Source: Bolinopsis microptera (lineage: Eukaryota; Ctenophora; Tentaculata; Lobata; Bolinopsidae). Taken from it: a stretch of DNA of 62,000 bases. Below are positions 11,101 through 21,225 of this stretch, piece after piece. The notes beneath the pieces are model-generated. The model was not told the DNA's origin. It was given only the letters and a program-made list of their open reading frames with translations, and did not search any database. Made by a program: the position numbers and the translations under genes. Where the stretch lies: NCBI RefSeq assembly GCF_026151205.1, contig NC_087078.1:2880175-2942174 (forward strand), read 5' to 3'. How positions within the stretch are numbered: the stretch's first letter is position 1; every line of letters starts with the position of its first letter.

Positions 11101-13430
11101 AGACCCCACCCCACCCCACTAAGAACCTGCACAGACCCCACCCCACTAGGAACCTACACAGACCCCACCCCATCCCACTAGGAACCTACACAGACCCCAC
11201 CCCAACCCACTAGGAACCTGCACAGACCCCACCCCACTAGGAACCTGCACAGACCCCACCCCACTAGGAACCTGCACAGACCCCACCCCACCCCACTAGG
11301 AACCTGCACAGACCCCACCCCATCCCACTAGGAACCTGAAAAGACCCCACCCCACCCCACTAAGAACCTGCACAGACCCCACCCCACTAGGAACATGCAC
11401 AGACCCCACCCCACTAGGAACCTGCACAGACCCCACCCCACTAGGAACCTGCACAGACCCCACCCCACCCCACTAGGAACCTGCACAGACCCCACCCCAT
11501 CCCACTAGGAACCTGAAAACACCTCACCCCACCCCACTAAGAACCTGCACAGACCCCACCCCACCCCACTAGGAACATGCACAGACCCCACCCCACCCCA
11601 CTAGGAACCTGCACAGACCCCTCCCCATCCCACTAGGAACCTGAAAAGACCCCACCCCACCCCACTAAGAACCTGCACAGACCCCACCCCACCCCACTAG
11701 GAACATGCACAGACCCCACCCCACCCCACTAGGAACCTGCAGAGACCCCACCCCATCCCACTAGGAACCTGCACAGACCCCACCCCACTAGGAACCTGCA
11801 CAGACCCCACCCCACCCCACTATGAACCTGCACAGACCCCACCCCATCCCACTAGGAACCTGAAAAGACCCCACCCCACTAAGAACCTGCACAGACCCCA
11901 CCCCACCCCACTAGGAACCTGCACAGACCCCACCCCACTAGGAACCTTCACAGACCCCACCCACCCCACTAGGAACCTGCACAGACCCCACCCCATCCCA
12001 CTAGGAACCTGAAAAGACCCCACCCCACCCCACTAAGAACCTGCACAGACCCCACCCCACCCCACTAGGAACATGCACAGACCCCACCCCACCCCACTAG
12101 GAACCTGCACAGACCCCACCCCATCCCACTAGGAACCTGAAAAGACCCCACCCCACCCCACTAAGAACCTGCACAGACCCCACCCCACCCCACTAGGAAC
12201 CTACACAGACCCCACCCCACCCCACTAGGAAGCTACACAGACCCCACCCCAATCCACTAGGAACCTGCACAGACCCCACCCCATCCCACTAGGAACCTGC
12301 ACAGACCCCACCCCATCCCACTAGGAACCTGCACAGACCCCACCCCACTAGGAACCTACACAGACCCCACCCCACCCCACTAGGAACCTACACAGACCCC
12401 ACCCCACCCCACTAGGAACCTGCACAGACCCCACCCCATCCCACTAGGAACCTGCACAGACCCCACCCCATCCCACTAGGAACCTGCACAGACCCCATCC
12501 CACTAGGAACATGCACAGACCCCACCCCACTAGGAACCTGCACAGACCCCACCCCACTAGGAACCTGCACAGACCCCACCCCACCCCACCCCACTAGGAA
12601 CCTGCACAGACCCCACCCCATCCCACTAGGAACCTGAAAAGACCCCACCCCACCCCACTAAGAACCTGCACAGACCCCACCCCACCCCACTAGGAACATG
12701 CACAGACCCCACCCCACCCCACTAGGAACCTGCACAGACCCCACCCCATCCCACTAGGAACCTGAAAAGACCCCACCCCACCCTACTAAGAACCTGCACA
12801 GACCCCACCCCACCCCACTAGGAACCTACACAGACCCCACCCCACCCCACTAGGAACCTACACAGACCCCACCCCACCCCACTAGGAACCTGCACAGACC
12901 CCACCCCATCCCACTAGGAACCTGCACAGACCCCACCCCATCCCACTAGGAACCTGCACAGACCCCACCCCACTAGGAACCTACACAGACCCCACCCCAC
13001 CCCACTAGGAACCTACACAGACCCCACCCCACCCCACTAGGAACCTGCACAGACCCCACCCCATCCCACTAGGAACCTGCACAGACCCCACCCCATCCCA
13101 CTAGGAACCTGCACAGACCCCATCCCACTAGGAACCTGCACAGACCCCACCCCACTAGGAACCTGCACAGACCCCATCCCACTAGGAACCCTGCAATATT
13201 CAGCACTGTCGAGGTAAACATCTTGTCGCTCTCACAGACAACAGTCAGGCCACTAAACTTAGAAAGCTAGAATTTAAAATATAGGATAATAAGTTTCAAT
13301 TAGTGACTATTTTGTAAGTATCTGAACATGTCTTGCAGATAAGTTAGAGCCAATCTTAGCAAGGATCTATCGGATAGTAGTAAGATTTTTAACGCAATCA
13401 TTTTCTTCATGTCCAGACGGCGAAGATTGA
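5192..13430 (+). CDS. Secreted single-TSP1-domain protein, TSP1 exon interrupted by a minisatellite
   Basis: Four exons fit in phase. Exon 1 (5192-5214, donor gtgagt) and exon 2 (5337-5380, acceptor ttttcag, donor gtaagt) together encode a 22-residue signal peptide (MRIANFFW, then IVLLLFQLF). Exon 3 starts at 9673 after ttctttttcag in phase 1 and reads LNGGWSEWTKCFAVCGGGIK, the start of a thrombospondin type 1 repeat (W-x-x-W, C-x-x-x-CGGG). The domain's C-terminal CNIQHCRG appears at 13190-13213, just before a gtaaac donor, also phase 1. A short last exon (13417-13430) would give DGED and TGA, with AATAAA at 13626. Between the two halves lies 3.4 kb of repeats. Read straight through, the frame stops at 9887, so this allele is either broken or mis-assembled. 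TSP1 domains bind glycans and matrix; the role here is unknown. Confidence 0.7.
5386..6620 (+). mobile_element. Tc1/mariner-like (IS630 superfamily) element remnant in intron 2
   Basis: The left end reads CAGGGTGGCCCATAAGTGAC, typical of mariner-like termini. Long inner inverted repeats pair about 5574-5740 with 6310-6499, almost perfectly (ACTCATCGGATACGTGATCC versus its complement). A decayed transposase lies between. The right end lacks a clear copy of the CAGGGTGG terminus, so the element is rearranged or truncated there. It starts six bases after the exon 2 donor dinucleotide. Confidence 0.7.
5754..6240 (+). pseudogene. Tc1/mariner-like DDE transposase fragment
   Basis: The frame ending at 6092 contains RIDFANTFL, then DPYFEDEIWYSDKA. 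This is the family's region around the first catalytic Asp (the SD of WxSDEA). After a stop/frameshift near 6090 the next frame continues with GLYVNSQN and HWGFTRPDEVVE, the expected following segment. N-terminal HTH and C-terminal catalytic parts are not recognisable. This is a short inactive internal fragment carried between long inverted repeats. Confidence 0.7.
6703..7046 (+). repeat. Degenerate TAGACATTAGGG minisatellite
   Basis: About 27 irregular units of 11-14 bp based on TTAGGGTAGACA. Many contain TTAGGG or TTAATGG. The units are too divergent and too mixed with TAGACA to be telomeric. Confidence 0.9.
7124..7450 (+). pseudogene. GIY-YIG endonuclease end of a Penelope-like retroelement
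   Basis: The frame reads LYVGKSVTSLSQRVNGHRS, then a middle segment, then SEQFYINKLKRLYPFDLN and a stop at 7450. This matches the GIY-YIG nuclease at the C-terminus of Penelope-like elements: an LYxGKT-type start, R-x(3)-HR, a catalytic E in the xEQFYIxKL segment, and PxxLN at the end. The first part of the fold and the reverse transcriptase are missing upstream, so the piece is 5' truncated, as is common for these elements. It lies in intron 2 of the TSP1 gene. Confidence 0.75.
7451..8030. other. Intron sequence, possibly Penelope 3' flank
   Basis: AT-rich, no recognised coding or structured feature. The first few hundred bases may be the 3' UTR of the Penelope-like fragment. Confidence 0.4.
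8032..8092. repeat. Short CTGCAACACTCCAACA tandem repeat
   Basis: Alternating CTGCAACA and CTCCAACA octamers, about seven units. Confidence 0.8.
8465..8694. mobile_element. Foldback MITE, about 72-bp arms
   Basis: AATACATAATATG at the left (8465) pairs with CATATTATGTATT at the right (to 8694). The arms stay complementary through AAGAGGAAGATTGTTTTTTG. About 80 bp of loop separate them. No coding capacity; the minus-strand frames over it are fortuitous. Confidence 0.8.
8831..9212. repeat. CCTAGTAA octamer arrays between three copies of a palindromic spacer
   Basis: GTTATTTGCTGAGGCAAATA occurs at 8831, 9016 and 9185 and contains the hairpin TTATTTG-CTGAGG-CAAATAA. The spaces between are filled with CCTAGTAA octamers and CTTAGTAA variants. 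The unit spacing (185, 169 bp) shows that the compound block was duplicated after the octamers had formed. Confidence 0.9.
9213..9672. other. End of intron before the TSP1 exon
   Basis: No element recognised. The polypyrimidine tract and cag acceptor of the TSP1 exon lie at 9656-9672. Confidence 0.5.
9733..13194. repeat. 3.4-kb minisatellite derived from the TSP1 exon
   Basis: More than 100 copies of ACTAGGAACCTGCACAGACC followed by CCACCCC, in a 27-bp form and a 32-bp form with an extra CATCC or CACCC block. Variants include GAAAAG for GCACAG and ACATGC for ACCTGC. Read in one plus frame the 27-bp unit is GTCTDPTPL, which matches the C-T-D-P segment expected in this very TSP1 domain. The 32-bp units shift frame, and one frame carries TAG in every unit. 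Minus-strand frames (VPSGMGWGLCRF) are shadows. Confidence 0.95.
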
Positions 13431-13625
13431 TCAGGTCATCCTCAAGATGGTCGTGTTAATTTAGTAGAACAACACATTTACGGTCCTGGAGTTGAAAAGC
13501 ATTACTTGAATAGAAATTTCATCCAGCAGGATGAAATTAACACCATTGAACTGGAGAGTAAACCGCTGTCAGATGGCTGATAAAGAAACACGTGAACTTT
13601 AACCACCTGCACTGTTATTGTTTGG

Positions 13626-13631
13626 AATAAA
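13626..13631 (+). promoter_or_regulatory. Polyadenylation signal of the TSP1 gene
   Basis: AATAAA lies 196 bp after the proposed stop codon at 13428-13430. Confidence 0.45.
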
Positions 13632-14050
13632 TCTTAAATTTCCCTTGAAGAGGTAGTCAGACTAAATAGATGGTGAAAGCATTTACGGATTTATTAGTTC
13701 ATGAGCCTGTGTTTGTTCCTGGACCTCAACACCAACTGGTGAGTAAAGAAGTGAAGCAGGCACGTGCAGCTCCACTGTACCTTTTGTTAAACTAACTTTC
13801 TCGGAACCGAATCCTGCCCTTCCCTAGAATCCGAACAATAGCGTTTTCATTAGTGAACATGCGCTCTAAGAATTTGCACGTGTTGAAGCATTATTCAAGA
13901 AACAAAGAGCTTTTATCAATAAACGCACCGCGGTGGTTTGAAATAGGCTGATAAGTTGACATGGTGTGGGGAGGCCCTGTGAAACAAGCTGCGCCGGTAA
14001 GACTGCTGTAGTCAGAGAGCCCTGTGGAGGCGGGATTGAGGAGATCAGTT
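13632..14050. other. Intergenic stretch
   Basis: No coding or repeat feature that I can support. Confidence 0.4.
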
Positions 14051-14054
14051 ACGA

Positions 14055-14064
14055 ATATTATATA
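14055..14064 (+). promoter_or_regulatory. TATA box candidate
   Basis: ATTATATAAGCAGCGG near 14055 is a good TATA box with GC-rich flank. It lies about 420 bp upstream of the signal-peptide ATG at 14477. A CACTATTCAG just before that ATG could be an acceptor following a 5' UTR intron. Confidence 0.4.
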
Positions 14065-14476
14065 AGCAGCGGTCTGAGGTCCAGATATCAGAAGGTAGCC
14101 TTAGTTTTATTGGACTCGTTATGACGTGTCAACTGTCTACCGGCAAGTTCCCATGCAAAAACAATCAGCATCGTGATTGAAGGGCAGGGTCCTTTTATAG
14201 TTGCTTGGTTTGTTACCTTACAGTTGTTATAACCCCAATTTAAAGTATTATAGATCTTTCTGTAACGTTCGGAATTTTGTTCAGTTTTAATCAGGGTTTA
14301 ACTGTATTCGGTCAAGAAAATTAGCTAATAGCTACCGTTTGACTACCAATGATTGGGTCCTCTTCTTGCTAATTTAAACAGACAAGTAATAATTAAACAA
14401 TTAGGGTTTAAGTTAAAATAAAAATCATACTTATAAATTATCAGTATTCACTATTCAGTAACCTTAAACCAGGATA

Positions 14477-14534
14477 ATGTTTTTGCAACTCCTAACAGCC
14501 CTGCTAGCCCTCCTTTGCACCATACCCACTTCCT
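14477..14534 (+). CDS. Orphan signal-peptide exon (possible GC-AG donor)
   Basis: ATG at 14477 gives MFLQLLTALLALLCTIPTS, a textbook signal peptide. The frame meets T/gcaagt at 14534, a good GC-AG type donor, in phase 1 like the other secreted-protein first exons here. Without splicing, the frame stops five codons later. A 2.75-kb foldback element is inserted 80 bp downstream, in the putative intron. I could not connect it with certainty to a downstream exon; 17866-18033 is the nearest candidate. It may be a disrupted gene. Confidence 0.4.
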
Positions 14535-14616
14535 GCAAGTTATTCTAACGTTTATTTTACCTCACTTCCGACGTTAATTATTAAAAATCTAAAGCATTAA
14601 TCAAAATTTTAAGGAT

Positions 14617-17364
14617 AGTACAGACAAATCCGTCTGAAAAAATCGATCTGCTGACACACGAAGCTTTCAGAGGATTTTTGACGTTTTTGAGTCCTAATAG
14701 GTGCCCTCTATGGCTGACCAACTTTTCCAAACTTTTCCACGTGTCTTAAGGCCACTTTTTGCCACTTTACCACTTTTTACCACCTTTCTTGTTTGTCAAA
14801 TATCTTTAGTTGTGAACATCTTAAAAGGTTGTGGATCAATTGAGTGTGTTCATATTACCATGAAGAAAAACTTTTGTTGTAACAATTTTTACGTCAGAGA
14901 ATCAGTTAATAGGATAATTATCAATTAGCTAATTAGCAAAATTCTAAAAAATTTTTATTGGCTCAAAATGATCGGAATAGCTTAAAACACGGAGAAAAGT
15001 AGTTTTTAGAAAAACTTTGAAAATTTTTCACTTACATTTTTTTTCGAGACTTTCCGCCAAAAGTGATCAAATTGCATGAAACGCGGAGAAAAATGCTTTC
15101 CAAAAAAAAACTTAGTGAATTTTTCGTTTCAAGAATACTTAAATCACCAATATTTGTAGTTGGAGTTCATTAAATCGCGGCAGATTTTAGTAATCAGGAA
15201 TTACTAAGTGGAAATGTCTGAAACTGAAAAACGTTTACCATACGATATAAGAGTTTCATAACTAATTACAATACAGCCTTATCGATTTTCACAGAAACTG
15301 CACCAATGGCACAGTCAAGATCGAAAGACGAAACGATAGCCTGCTCATGCTGTACTATCATTTTATTGATTTCAATGATGACTCAGTGTGGTTAAGATAA
15401 TCACATTTGTAATAAAAAAAACCTCTCTGTACCGTCAATTGTGCTAATCTAAACCGGCCTACCTGGATAACCAGACCTCTTCTTTTTCTCAACAATCAAA
15501 CCAAGTTGTTCATATCGCATTTGGTGGGCGATGTAAGTACATATCGAGCTGTATTCAATCACAATACGACACAATACGTGTATATTATATGGCTCTTAAT
15601 GAGGTTTATGAAACGCTTAATACCGTGAGAAACCCGGTATAGAGACGTTTTACAGTTAATCACGAAAAAGTATACTGGCCTCATGGCTCATTTACAGTTC
15701 GAAGAAGGCAAGAACAGACCAGGGAAACTAAGGAACAGCCAGGTGCAGGAAGCAAGTGTAAATACTCCTTCCGACATCTACTGTGACTTGTTTTGTATTG
15801 TACTGCATACCGCTTCATTTGCTATGCGGGATAAAATCACCCCCATATGTCAGGGTCGGCTAAAAGTAAAATCAACAAGGGTAACATACGGGCAAGGATA
15901 AGATTTAGATACGAGTGTCGGGCAAGGGGTGGTACTGGTAAAGAACCGGTAATAATTCATTCAGTGAAATGTTCCACGAGAGTCAGGATATTTTGGAAAT
16001 TGCTAATAGAGACAGATCCTGATCAGGAAGGATTGTTAATGTTATTGAGGATGTTGATTTGAAATCCGGACGTTGTGAAGTAAAAATACAGGTTCTTTCC
16101 GCACGATATTCGGGGCCCATGATGATCAGCTCGGGATCAATGTGGGACAGATCGAAGAGCATTGAAAAGAGCGAGTTGACATTTTAAGCTTTCTGGTATT
16201 TTCTTGCCTTCTTTGAGCTGTCAAAGAGTCATAAGGCCAAGTAGACGTTTTCGTGATAAACTGTAAAACCTCTCCATACCGGGCCTCTCACAGGAGAAAC
16301 GAGAAGTGTACGGTATAGAATGTTTCATATACCTCATTAACTTTAAGGGCCATAATATAATATACACGTATTGCATAGTGTCGTATTGTGATTGAATACA
16401 ACTCGATATGTACTTACATCGCCCACCAAATGCGATATGAACAACTTGGTTTGATTGTTGAGAAAAAGAAGAGGTCTGGTTATCCAGGTAGGCCGGTTTA
16501 GATTAGCACAATTGACGGTACAGAGAGGTTTTTTTTATTACAAATGTGATTATCTTAACCACACTGAGTCATCATTGAAATCAATAAAATGATAGTACAG
16601 CATGAGCAGGCTATCGTTTCGTCTTTCGATCTTGACTGTGCCATTGGTGCAGTTTCTGTGAAAATCGATAAGGCTGTATTGTAATTAGTTATGAAACTCT
16701 TATATCGTATGGTTAACGTTTTTCAGTTTCAGACATTTCCACTTAGTAATTCCTGATTACTAAAATCTGCCTCGATTTACTGAACTCCAACTACAAATAT
16801 TGGTGAACTTAAGTATTCTTGAAACGAAAAATTCACTAAGTTTTTTTTGAAAAGCATTTTTCTCCGCGTTTCATGCAATTTGATCACTTTTGGCGGAAAA
16901 AAATATTTTGAATTTTCGAAATTTTTCGAAGTCTCGAAAAAAAATGTAAGTGAAAAATTTTCAAAGTTTTTCTAAAAACTACTTTTCTCCGTGTTTTAAG
17001 CTATTCCGATCATTTTGAGCCAATAAAAAATTTTTAGAATTTTGCTAATTAGCTAATTGATAATTATCCAATTAACTGATTCTCTGACGTAAAAATTGTT
17101 AGAACAAAAGTTTTTCTTCATGGTAATATGAACACACTCAATTGATCCACAACCTTTTAAGATGTTCACAACTAAAGATATTTGACAAACAAGAAAGGTG
17201 GTAAAAAGTGGTAAAGTGGCAAAAAGTGGCCTTAAGACACGTGGAAAAGTTTGGAAAAGTTGGTCAGCCATAGAGGGCACCTATTAGGACTCAAAAACGT
17301 CAAAAATCCTCTGAAAGCTTCGTGTGTCAGCAGATCGATTTTTTCAGACGGATTTGTCTGTACT
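14617..17364. mobile_element. Foldback transposon with about 1-kb terminal inverted repeats
   Basis: The left arm (about 14617-15645) and right arm (about 16260-17364) are reverse complements with few differences. Ends are AGTACAGACAAATCCGTCTG and its complement. They are flanked by AGGAT on both sides (14612-14616 and 17365-17369), a 5-bp target duplication. The core (15646-16259) has short open frames on both strands, the best being a minus-strand run of about 60 codons at 15990-16170, but no recognisable transposase. A frame near each end (MPSMADQLFQ) is mirrored because the arms are identical. Long arms, AG ends and a short duplication recall Polinton-type or foldback elements, but 5 bp is not the usual 6, so I leave it unclassified. 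Confidence 0.9.
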
Positions 17365-17864
17365 AGGATGCTATATTCTATTCCTATCCTTGTTTTTAAA
17401 ACCCTGCTGAAATTGGCGAGGTTTCAATTCCATTTGTGAGCTGAAATTGGCCACGCCAGAAGGTTGGTTTTTGGTCGGTTTTCAGTGTTTTTTTCCCGTT
17501 GCCAGGTGTATAGATATTCCTATATCGTCTCATAATACGTGTGTTCATTGTTAGGCCTTCAACGTCAGTGTCAAATAATCGCCAATGTTCGTATCAATTA
17601 AGCAGGAGTACCCACTGCTTATGCAGTTCTTTCAAAAGCTCTACGTTAATTTCATTTCTCAGTTCTCCAATATAATATATTAATATATGATATGGACTGA
17701 ATACTGTTGTTTATTTCATCCTCAGAATCATTATTTTTAAGGTTTAATTTTGTTGACCAATTCATGACGCGCTGCTAGCTTGTATACATCAACATTTCTT
17801 AATCTCAGTTTAACTGAATAACTTTATTGCCATTTTATGACATCATAATTTGAGTATAATGGTA

Positions 17865-18033
17865 GTTTTATGGCAGACTTTATTGATGGAGCCAAAGACA
17901 CAATTTGTTTAAATAGGATGTGCGCAATATTCACGGTTATAAGGTGACGAAAGGAAATCACGTTGCTTTAAAGAATCGTTACAAGAAGCATGACCATTGG
18001 AAAGCAGTCAAGAAAGGCCGCTATAAACATTGA
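17865..18033 (+). CDS. Candidate terminal exon with a basic C-terminus
   Basis: After an aaatag acceptor-like site, 17917-18033 reads DVRNIHGYKVTKGNHVALKN and continues K/R/H-rich (RYKKHDHWKAVKKGRYKH) to TGA. An overlapping phase-1 frame after tatggcag at 17865 is also open for 23 codons. The composition looks like protein rather than AT-rich noise. It lies downstream of the foldback element and could be the remnant tail of the 14477 gene, but the phases do not join directly. Function unknown. Confidence 0.3.
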
Positions 18034-18210
18034 ACAGATGCCATGCAGTTTAACAACTATCTCAAATCACTGATCAATAAGTAACTTAGACATCATTACC
18101 AGACAGAATGATATATTTTTTAAATAATTAACAATACTAAAGTTTTAAGGAAACAAGTCATAAATCCTTTTGAATCCTGACCACTAGTACGAACAACCTG
18201 CATCTAAAAC
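18034..18210. other. 5' flank of the LamG gene
   Basis: Short AT-rich region, no clear TATA box. Confidence 0.3.
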
Positions 18211-19371
18211 ATGATTGCGTACAGAACCTCACTCATCATACTCCTCTTTCTGACGGCTGTGATCTCGGACAAACCCCACGTTGCTCTAAAGTTTGGTGAT
18301 GATAAATCAAGTTATATAATGATTGCCCCGGACATGTCCCCACTAGAGGAACAGGTGTCAATCTGTGCCTGGATAAAGAAACTGAGTCCCACTTCTAATT
18401 ATGGAGTGTGGCTTCATTACCACACTAGGGATAGTGAAACTGAGATACTCTTCTCTGAAAACTTTAACTACGCTTATTTCATGTCTGGCAACATTCCAAA
18501 GAGTCAGACTCACGTACATTCAGAGTGGTACCATATTTGCATTACATGGTCTTACAGCAGCGGGAAGAAGACCCTCTTCTACAATGGCGTGCAGATTGGG
18601 ACTGCCTCGTCGCGCTCTGGACGGAAGTTATCTCTCGCAACCGGCTATCTCGTTATCGGACAATATCATATCACCTACAAGATGGAGGCTTGGTTTAGGA
18701 ATGGTAACTCATTCGGAGGTGAAATCACAAAGTTGAACATCCTGAAAAGAGAACTGACCGAACAAGAGGTAGCCAAAATGTACAAGTCAGGGATCTGTTC
18801 CAGCTTTGAAGAAACACTTGAAACTGACACCCATCTTTCGTGGGAGATGCTACTTTCCGATGATACCGAAAAACATGGAAACATTGTGAAGTTAAACTTG
18901 ACCTGTCCGGATCACACACACGAGCCAACCACTGGGATTCCTACCACGGCTGTACCAACCACTGCTGTACCAACCACTGCTGTACCAACCACTGCTGTAC
19001 CAACCACGGCTGCGCCAACAGAAGAATCTGAGGGGGGCTGCAACAACCGCTGGGCAATCCTCCGACTGTCTGAGTTCTATAATAAGGTGAAGATAATATT
19101 ATGAGTTGTAGTAAATTAGTAAATAATTAATCGGGGTTTATTTATTTCATCTTGTTATACCAACAAAATGAATATATGGGGTATGGTTTGTGCTGAAGAT
19201 TGTAGGAAATTACAGATTATCTTTAATGATTTTTTTCAGGAAGTGACAGCCACCATGATGCAAGATTTGAGGGAAAGATGGGAACTTTTAGCTGAGTTTG
19301 AAGGGCATGTCATAGATGATAGCTTAATATCCCACCTGAAGGAACATCACTGTACCAACGAACAACAATAA
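18211..19371 (+). CDS. Secreted LamG/pentraxin-like protein with mucin-like linker (two exons)
   Basis: Exon 1 (18211-19086) and exon 2 (19240-19371) join in phase 0 across an AAG/gtgaag donor and a ttttttcag acceptor, giving 335 residues. Without splicing the frame ends at 19104 with a meaningless tail. Residues 1-19 are a signal peptide. About 22-195 is a concanavalin-like LamG/pentraxin fold: VSICAWIKK, EWYHICITWSY, KTLFYNGVQIG and GGEITKLNILKRELTEQEVAKMY are the usual strands and closing segment. Then come a Cys-bearing linker and five PTTAVPTTAV-type repeats (about 248-268), likely O-glycosylated. The tail is Cys-containing and helix-prone (DLRERWELLAEFEGHVID). Such proteins bind glycans or matrix outside the cell. 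AATAAA lies 48 bp after the stop. Confidence 0.85.
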
Positions 19372-19418
19372 CTCTCGCGGTACCTAGTCTGTTGTCATTT
19401 TTAGGTTTTGGGCGTTAA

Positions 19419-19424
19419 AATAAA
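19419..19424 (+). promoter_or_regulatory. Polyadenylation signal of the LamG gene
   Basis: AATAAA 48 bp past the exon 2 stop, supporting the two-exon model. Confidence 0.6.
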
Positions 19425-20356
19425 ACGATATAGTTTTTAGTGGCATTGTAAACCTTAATACTAGAAAAATAAATAACGCAGAAGGCTATCTTTTCATTTA
19501 CCACCTGATAAAACCTAAATATTCACCACTTCTTAAAAGGATATATTTGTCACCTTAACATATTATTCTCTCCCTGCAGATTTACGAAACCAGGAAAAGA
19601 CACAATAATACGGAGCTCAAGATGAGGATTTATTAAGCTAGTGACATTTCTGACTTCACTGGTGACATTATGTGAACATTCTATGAACGATATACATTTT
19701 TATAATGAACTCAACGAAACAGCGTAAAGAATCTATTAGATTAATTTCTGGTTTTAATTACTTTAAGTTTAACTTAATCATTACGGTTTGATGAACTCTT
19801 ATTGATGCGGTCAACTATAATACACAGCTTCGTATAGCTGTATAGTGTTATAAGAGTTAACAATTTTAAAAATAAGATACAACTTATTTAGCTAGTAAAA
19901 CTTCACTGGTGACATAATGCGAACTTTCTCTAAGTCTAAATAATATTTTAGTATTAACGGTTTCTGATTTTATAATGAACTAATTTATAATTTACAATTA
20001 ATTTGGGGATATATTTTTGATTCACGTGAGTTACGACGTTAAATTAAATAATTTTTGTTTTAGAATATGAATGAATCGATTAATAACAGTTGGAAATATT
20101 TCTCCTAAATTTCGTTTCTTCATTTTGATACTTTAAACCCTAATCAGGAGTAAAAGACCACTTTCCTAAATCAGTCCAATAACGTTTTAAGTACAATAAA
20201 CGGCAGTAATGTGTAATAATAGTTCATAAATTACGGACCTGATTTTATACAATCAAAAAATAGCCACATGTATATTGAGTCGCACCCACCAAACCTTACT
20301 GGCTGGCCGTGTTACTAGAATTGGATTAATTTACGTGAATGAGAGGTAAATAGGGT
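19425..20356. other. AT-rich intergenic region
   Basis: No gene, repeat array or inverted repeat recognised. Confidence 0.5.
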
Positions 20357-20803
20357 GAAAAATTTTGCGAAATAGGGTGTTTTAGACGACATTTGGCATT
20401 AAAGAAATTTGTAGGACAGCAATAAACTGGGATTGAAAAGAATCAAGTACTTACGTAAATTTGGTAACTTCACAACAGTAATCTGTATTCTCCAATCAGA
20501 ATTTACGACTTACTCAGGCCTCATCGTCTTAAGATTTTGACATTTCCTACGGTCTAGGGGACACTATTGACTATATATAGAAGTTTTCTAGAATGTTTGC
20601 TTGGATCTTATGAGTCTGACAGATATTTACTAATTTACAGTTCAAATCTTGACTGACTGCAGTCATTAACACAGCCCAGGTACCAGGCGACCATCGGGAC
20701 TAGGGTGCTTATCTTTTTTTCTGGGATTCTATTTTTTCTGGGGGGGGGGGGGGGGGGGGGGGGGTGCAGAAACCCTAGCTCCCCCCTGGCTAAGTGTCTA
20801 TAG
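20357..20803. mobile_element. hAT-type MITE, diverged copy
   Basis: About 440 bp match the element at 38854-39465 (GTTTTAGACGACATTTGGCA through CCCCCTGGCTA), including a G-run near the right end (20741-20764). The GC-rich left part of the other copy is missing here, and the right terminus has decayed (CTGGCTAAGTGTCTATAG). A 5'-truncated or internally deleted relative. Confidence 0.8.
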
Positions 20804-20945
20804 TGAATGAATGGGAAAAGCAAGCGACCTATTTCATTCTCGGTATCATTTTTCTTTTGCGGACGGTCATTCAAATTAATATCATCTCCTTTTGTTTGGA
20901 AAAGAGAGACACTGGCAGCGGTCCACTCTACCCATGATTATGGGT
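20804..20945 (+). repeat. Dispersed repeat, single-unit copy
   Basis: GAATGGGAAAAGCAAGCGAC through GGTCATTCAAA matches the 3857-4190 repeat but with one CATTCTCGGTATCATTT unit instead of about 15. The tail has three GAAAT copies. Confidence 0.75.
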
Positions 20946-21225
20946 TTTGGTCAAATATAATATGAAATGAAATGAAATATTAATATATATGATAAAACTT
21001 TCAACTAAGTGGCCAAACAGCACCTGTGTGGGTGAGAATAGTATCATTTATATTATTATGCTGTTCCACCATCAAGAAAGACACTCGTAGGTCTTATTGA
21101 CCCAGTTGATCGATTTAAGAAGTTAAATCAACGTACAGGAGTAATGACCAAAATATAACATGTTTTTATACTAATATTTGTAAAAGTTTGACAACATTAT
21201 ATTTAATTAATCAATTTTGTGATCC
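20946..21225. other. AT-rich spacer
   Basis: Nothing recognised, apart from a lone TTGACCCAG at 21098 that may belong to the palindrome family to the right. Confidence 0.4.

Noticed and set aside
9386-12648. Minus-strand Gly/Val/Pro-rich frames in the TSP1 minisatellite
   Set aside because: Shadows of the tandem repeat; no signal, start or homology.
14617-17364. Polinton/Maverick assignment of the foldback element
   Set aside because: AG ends and long arms fit, but the duplication is 5 bp rather than 6 and no polymerase, integrase or capsid-like coding sequence is present.
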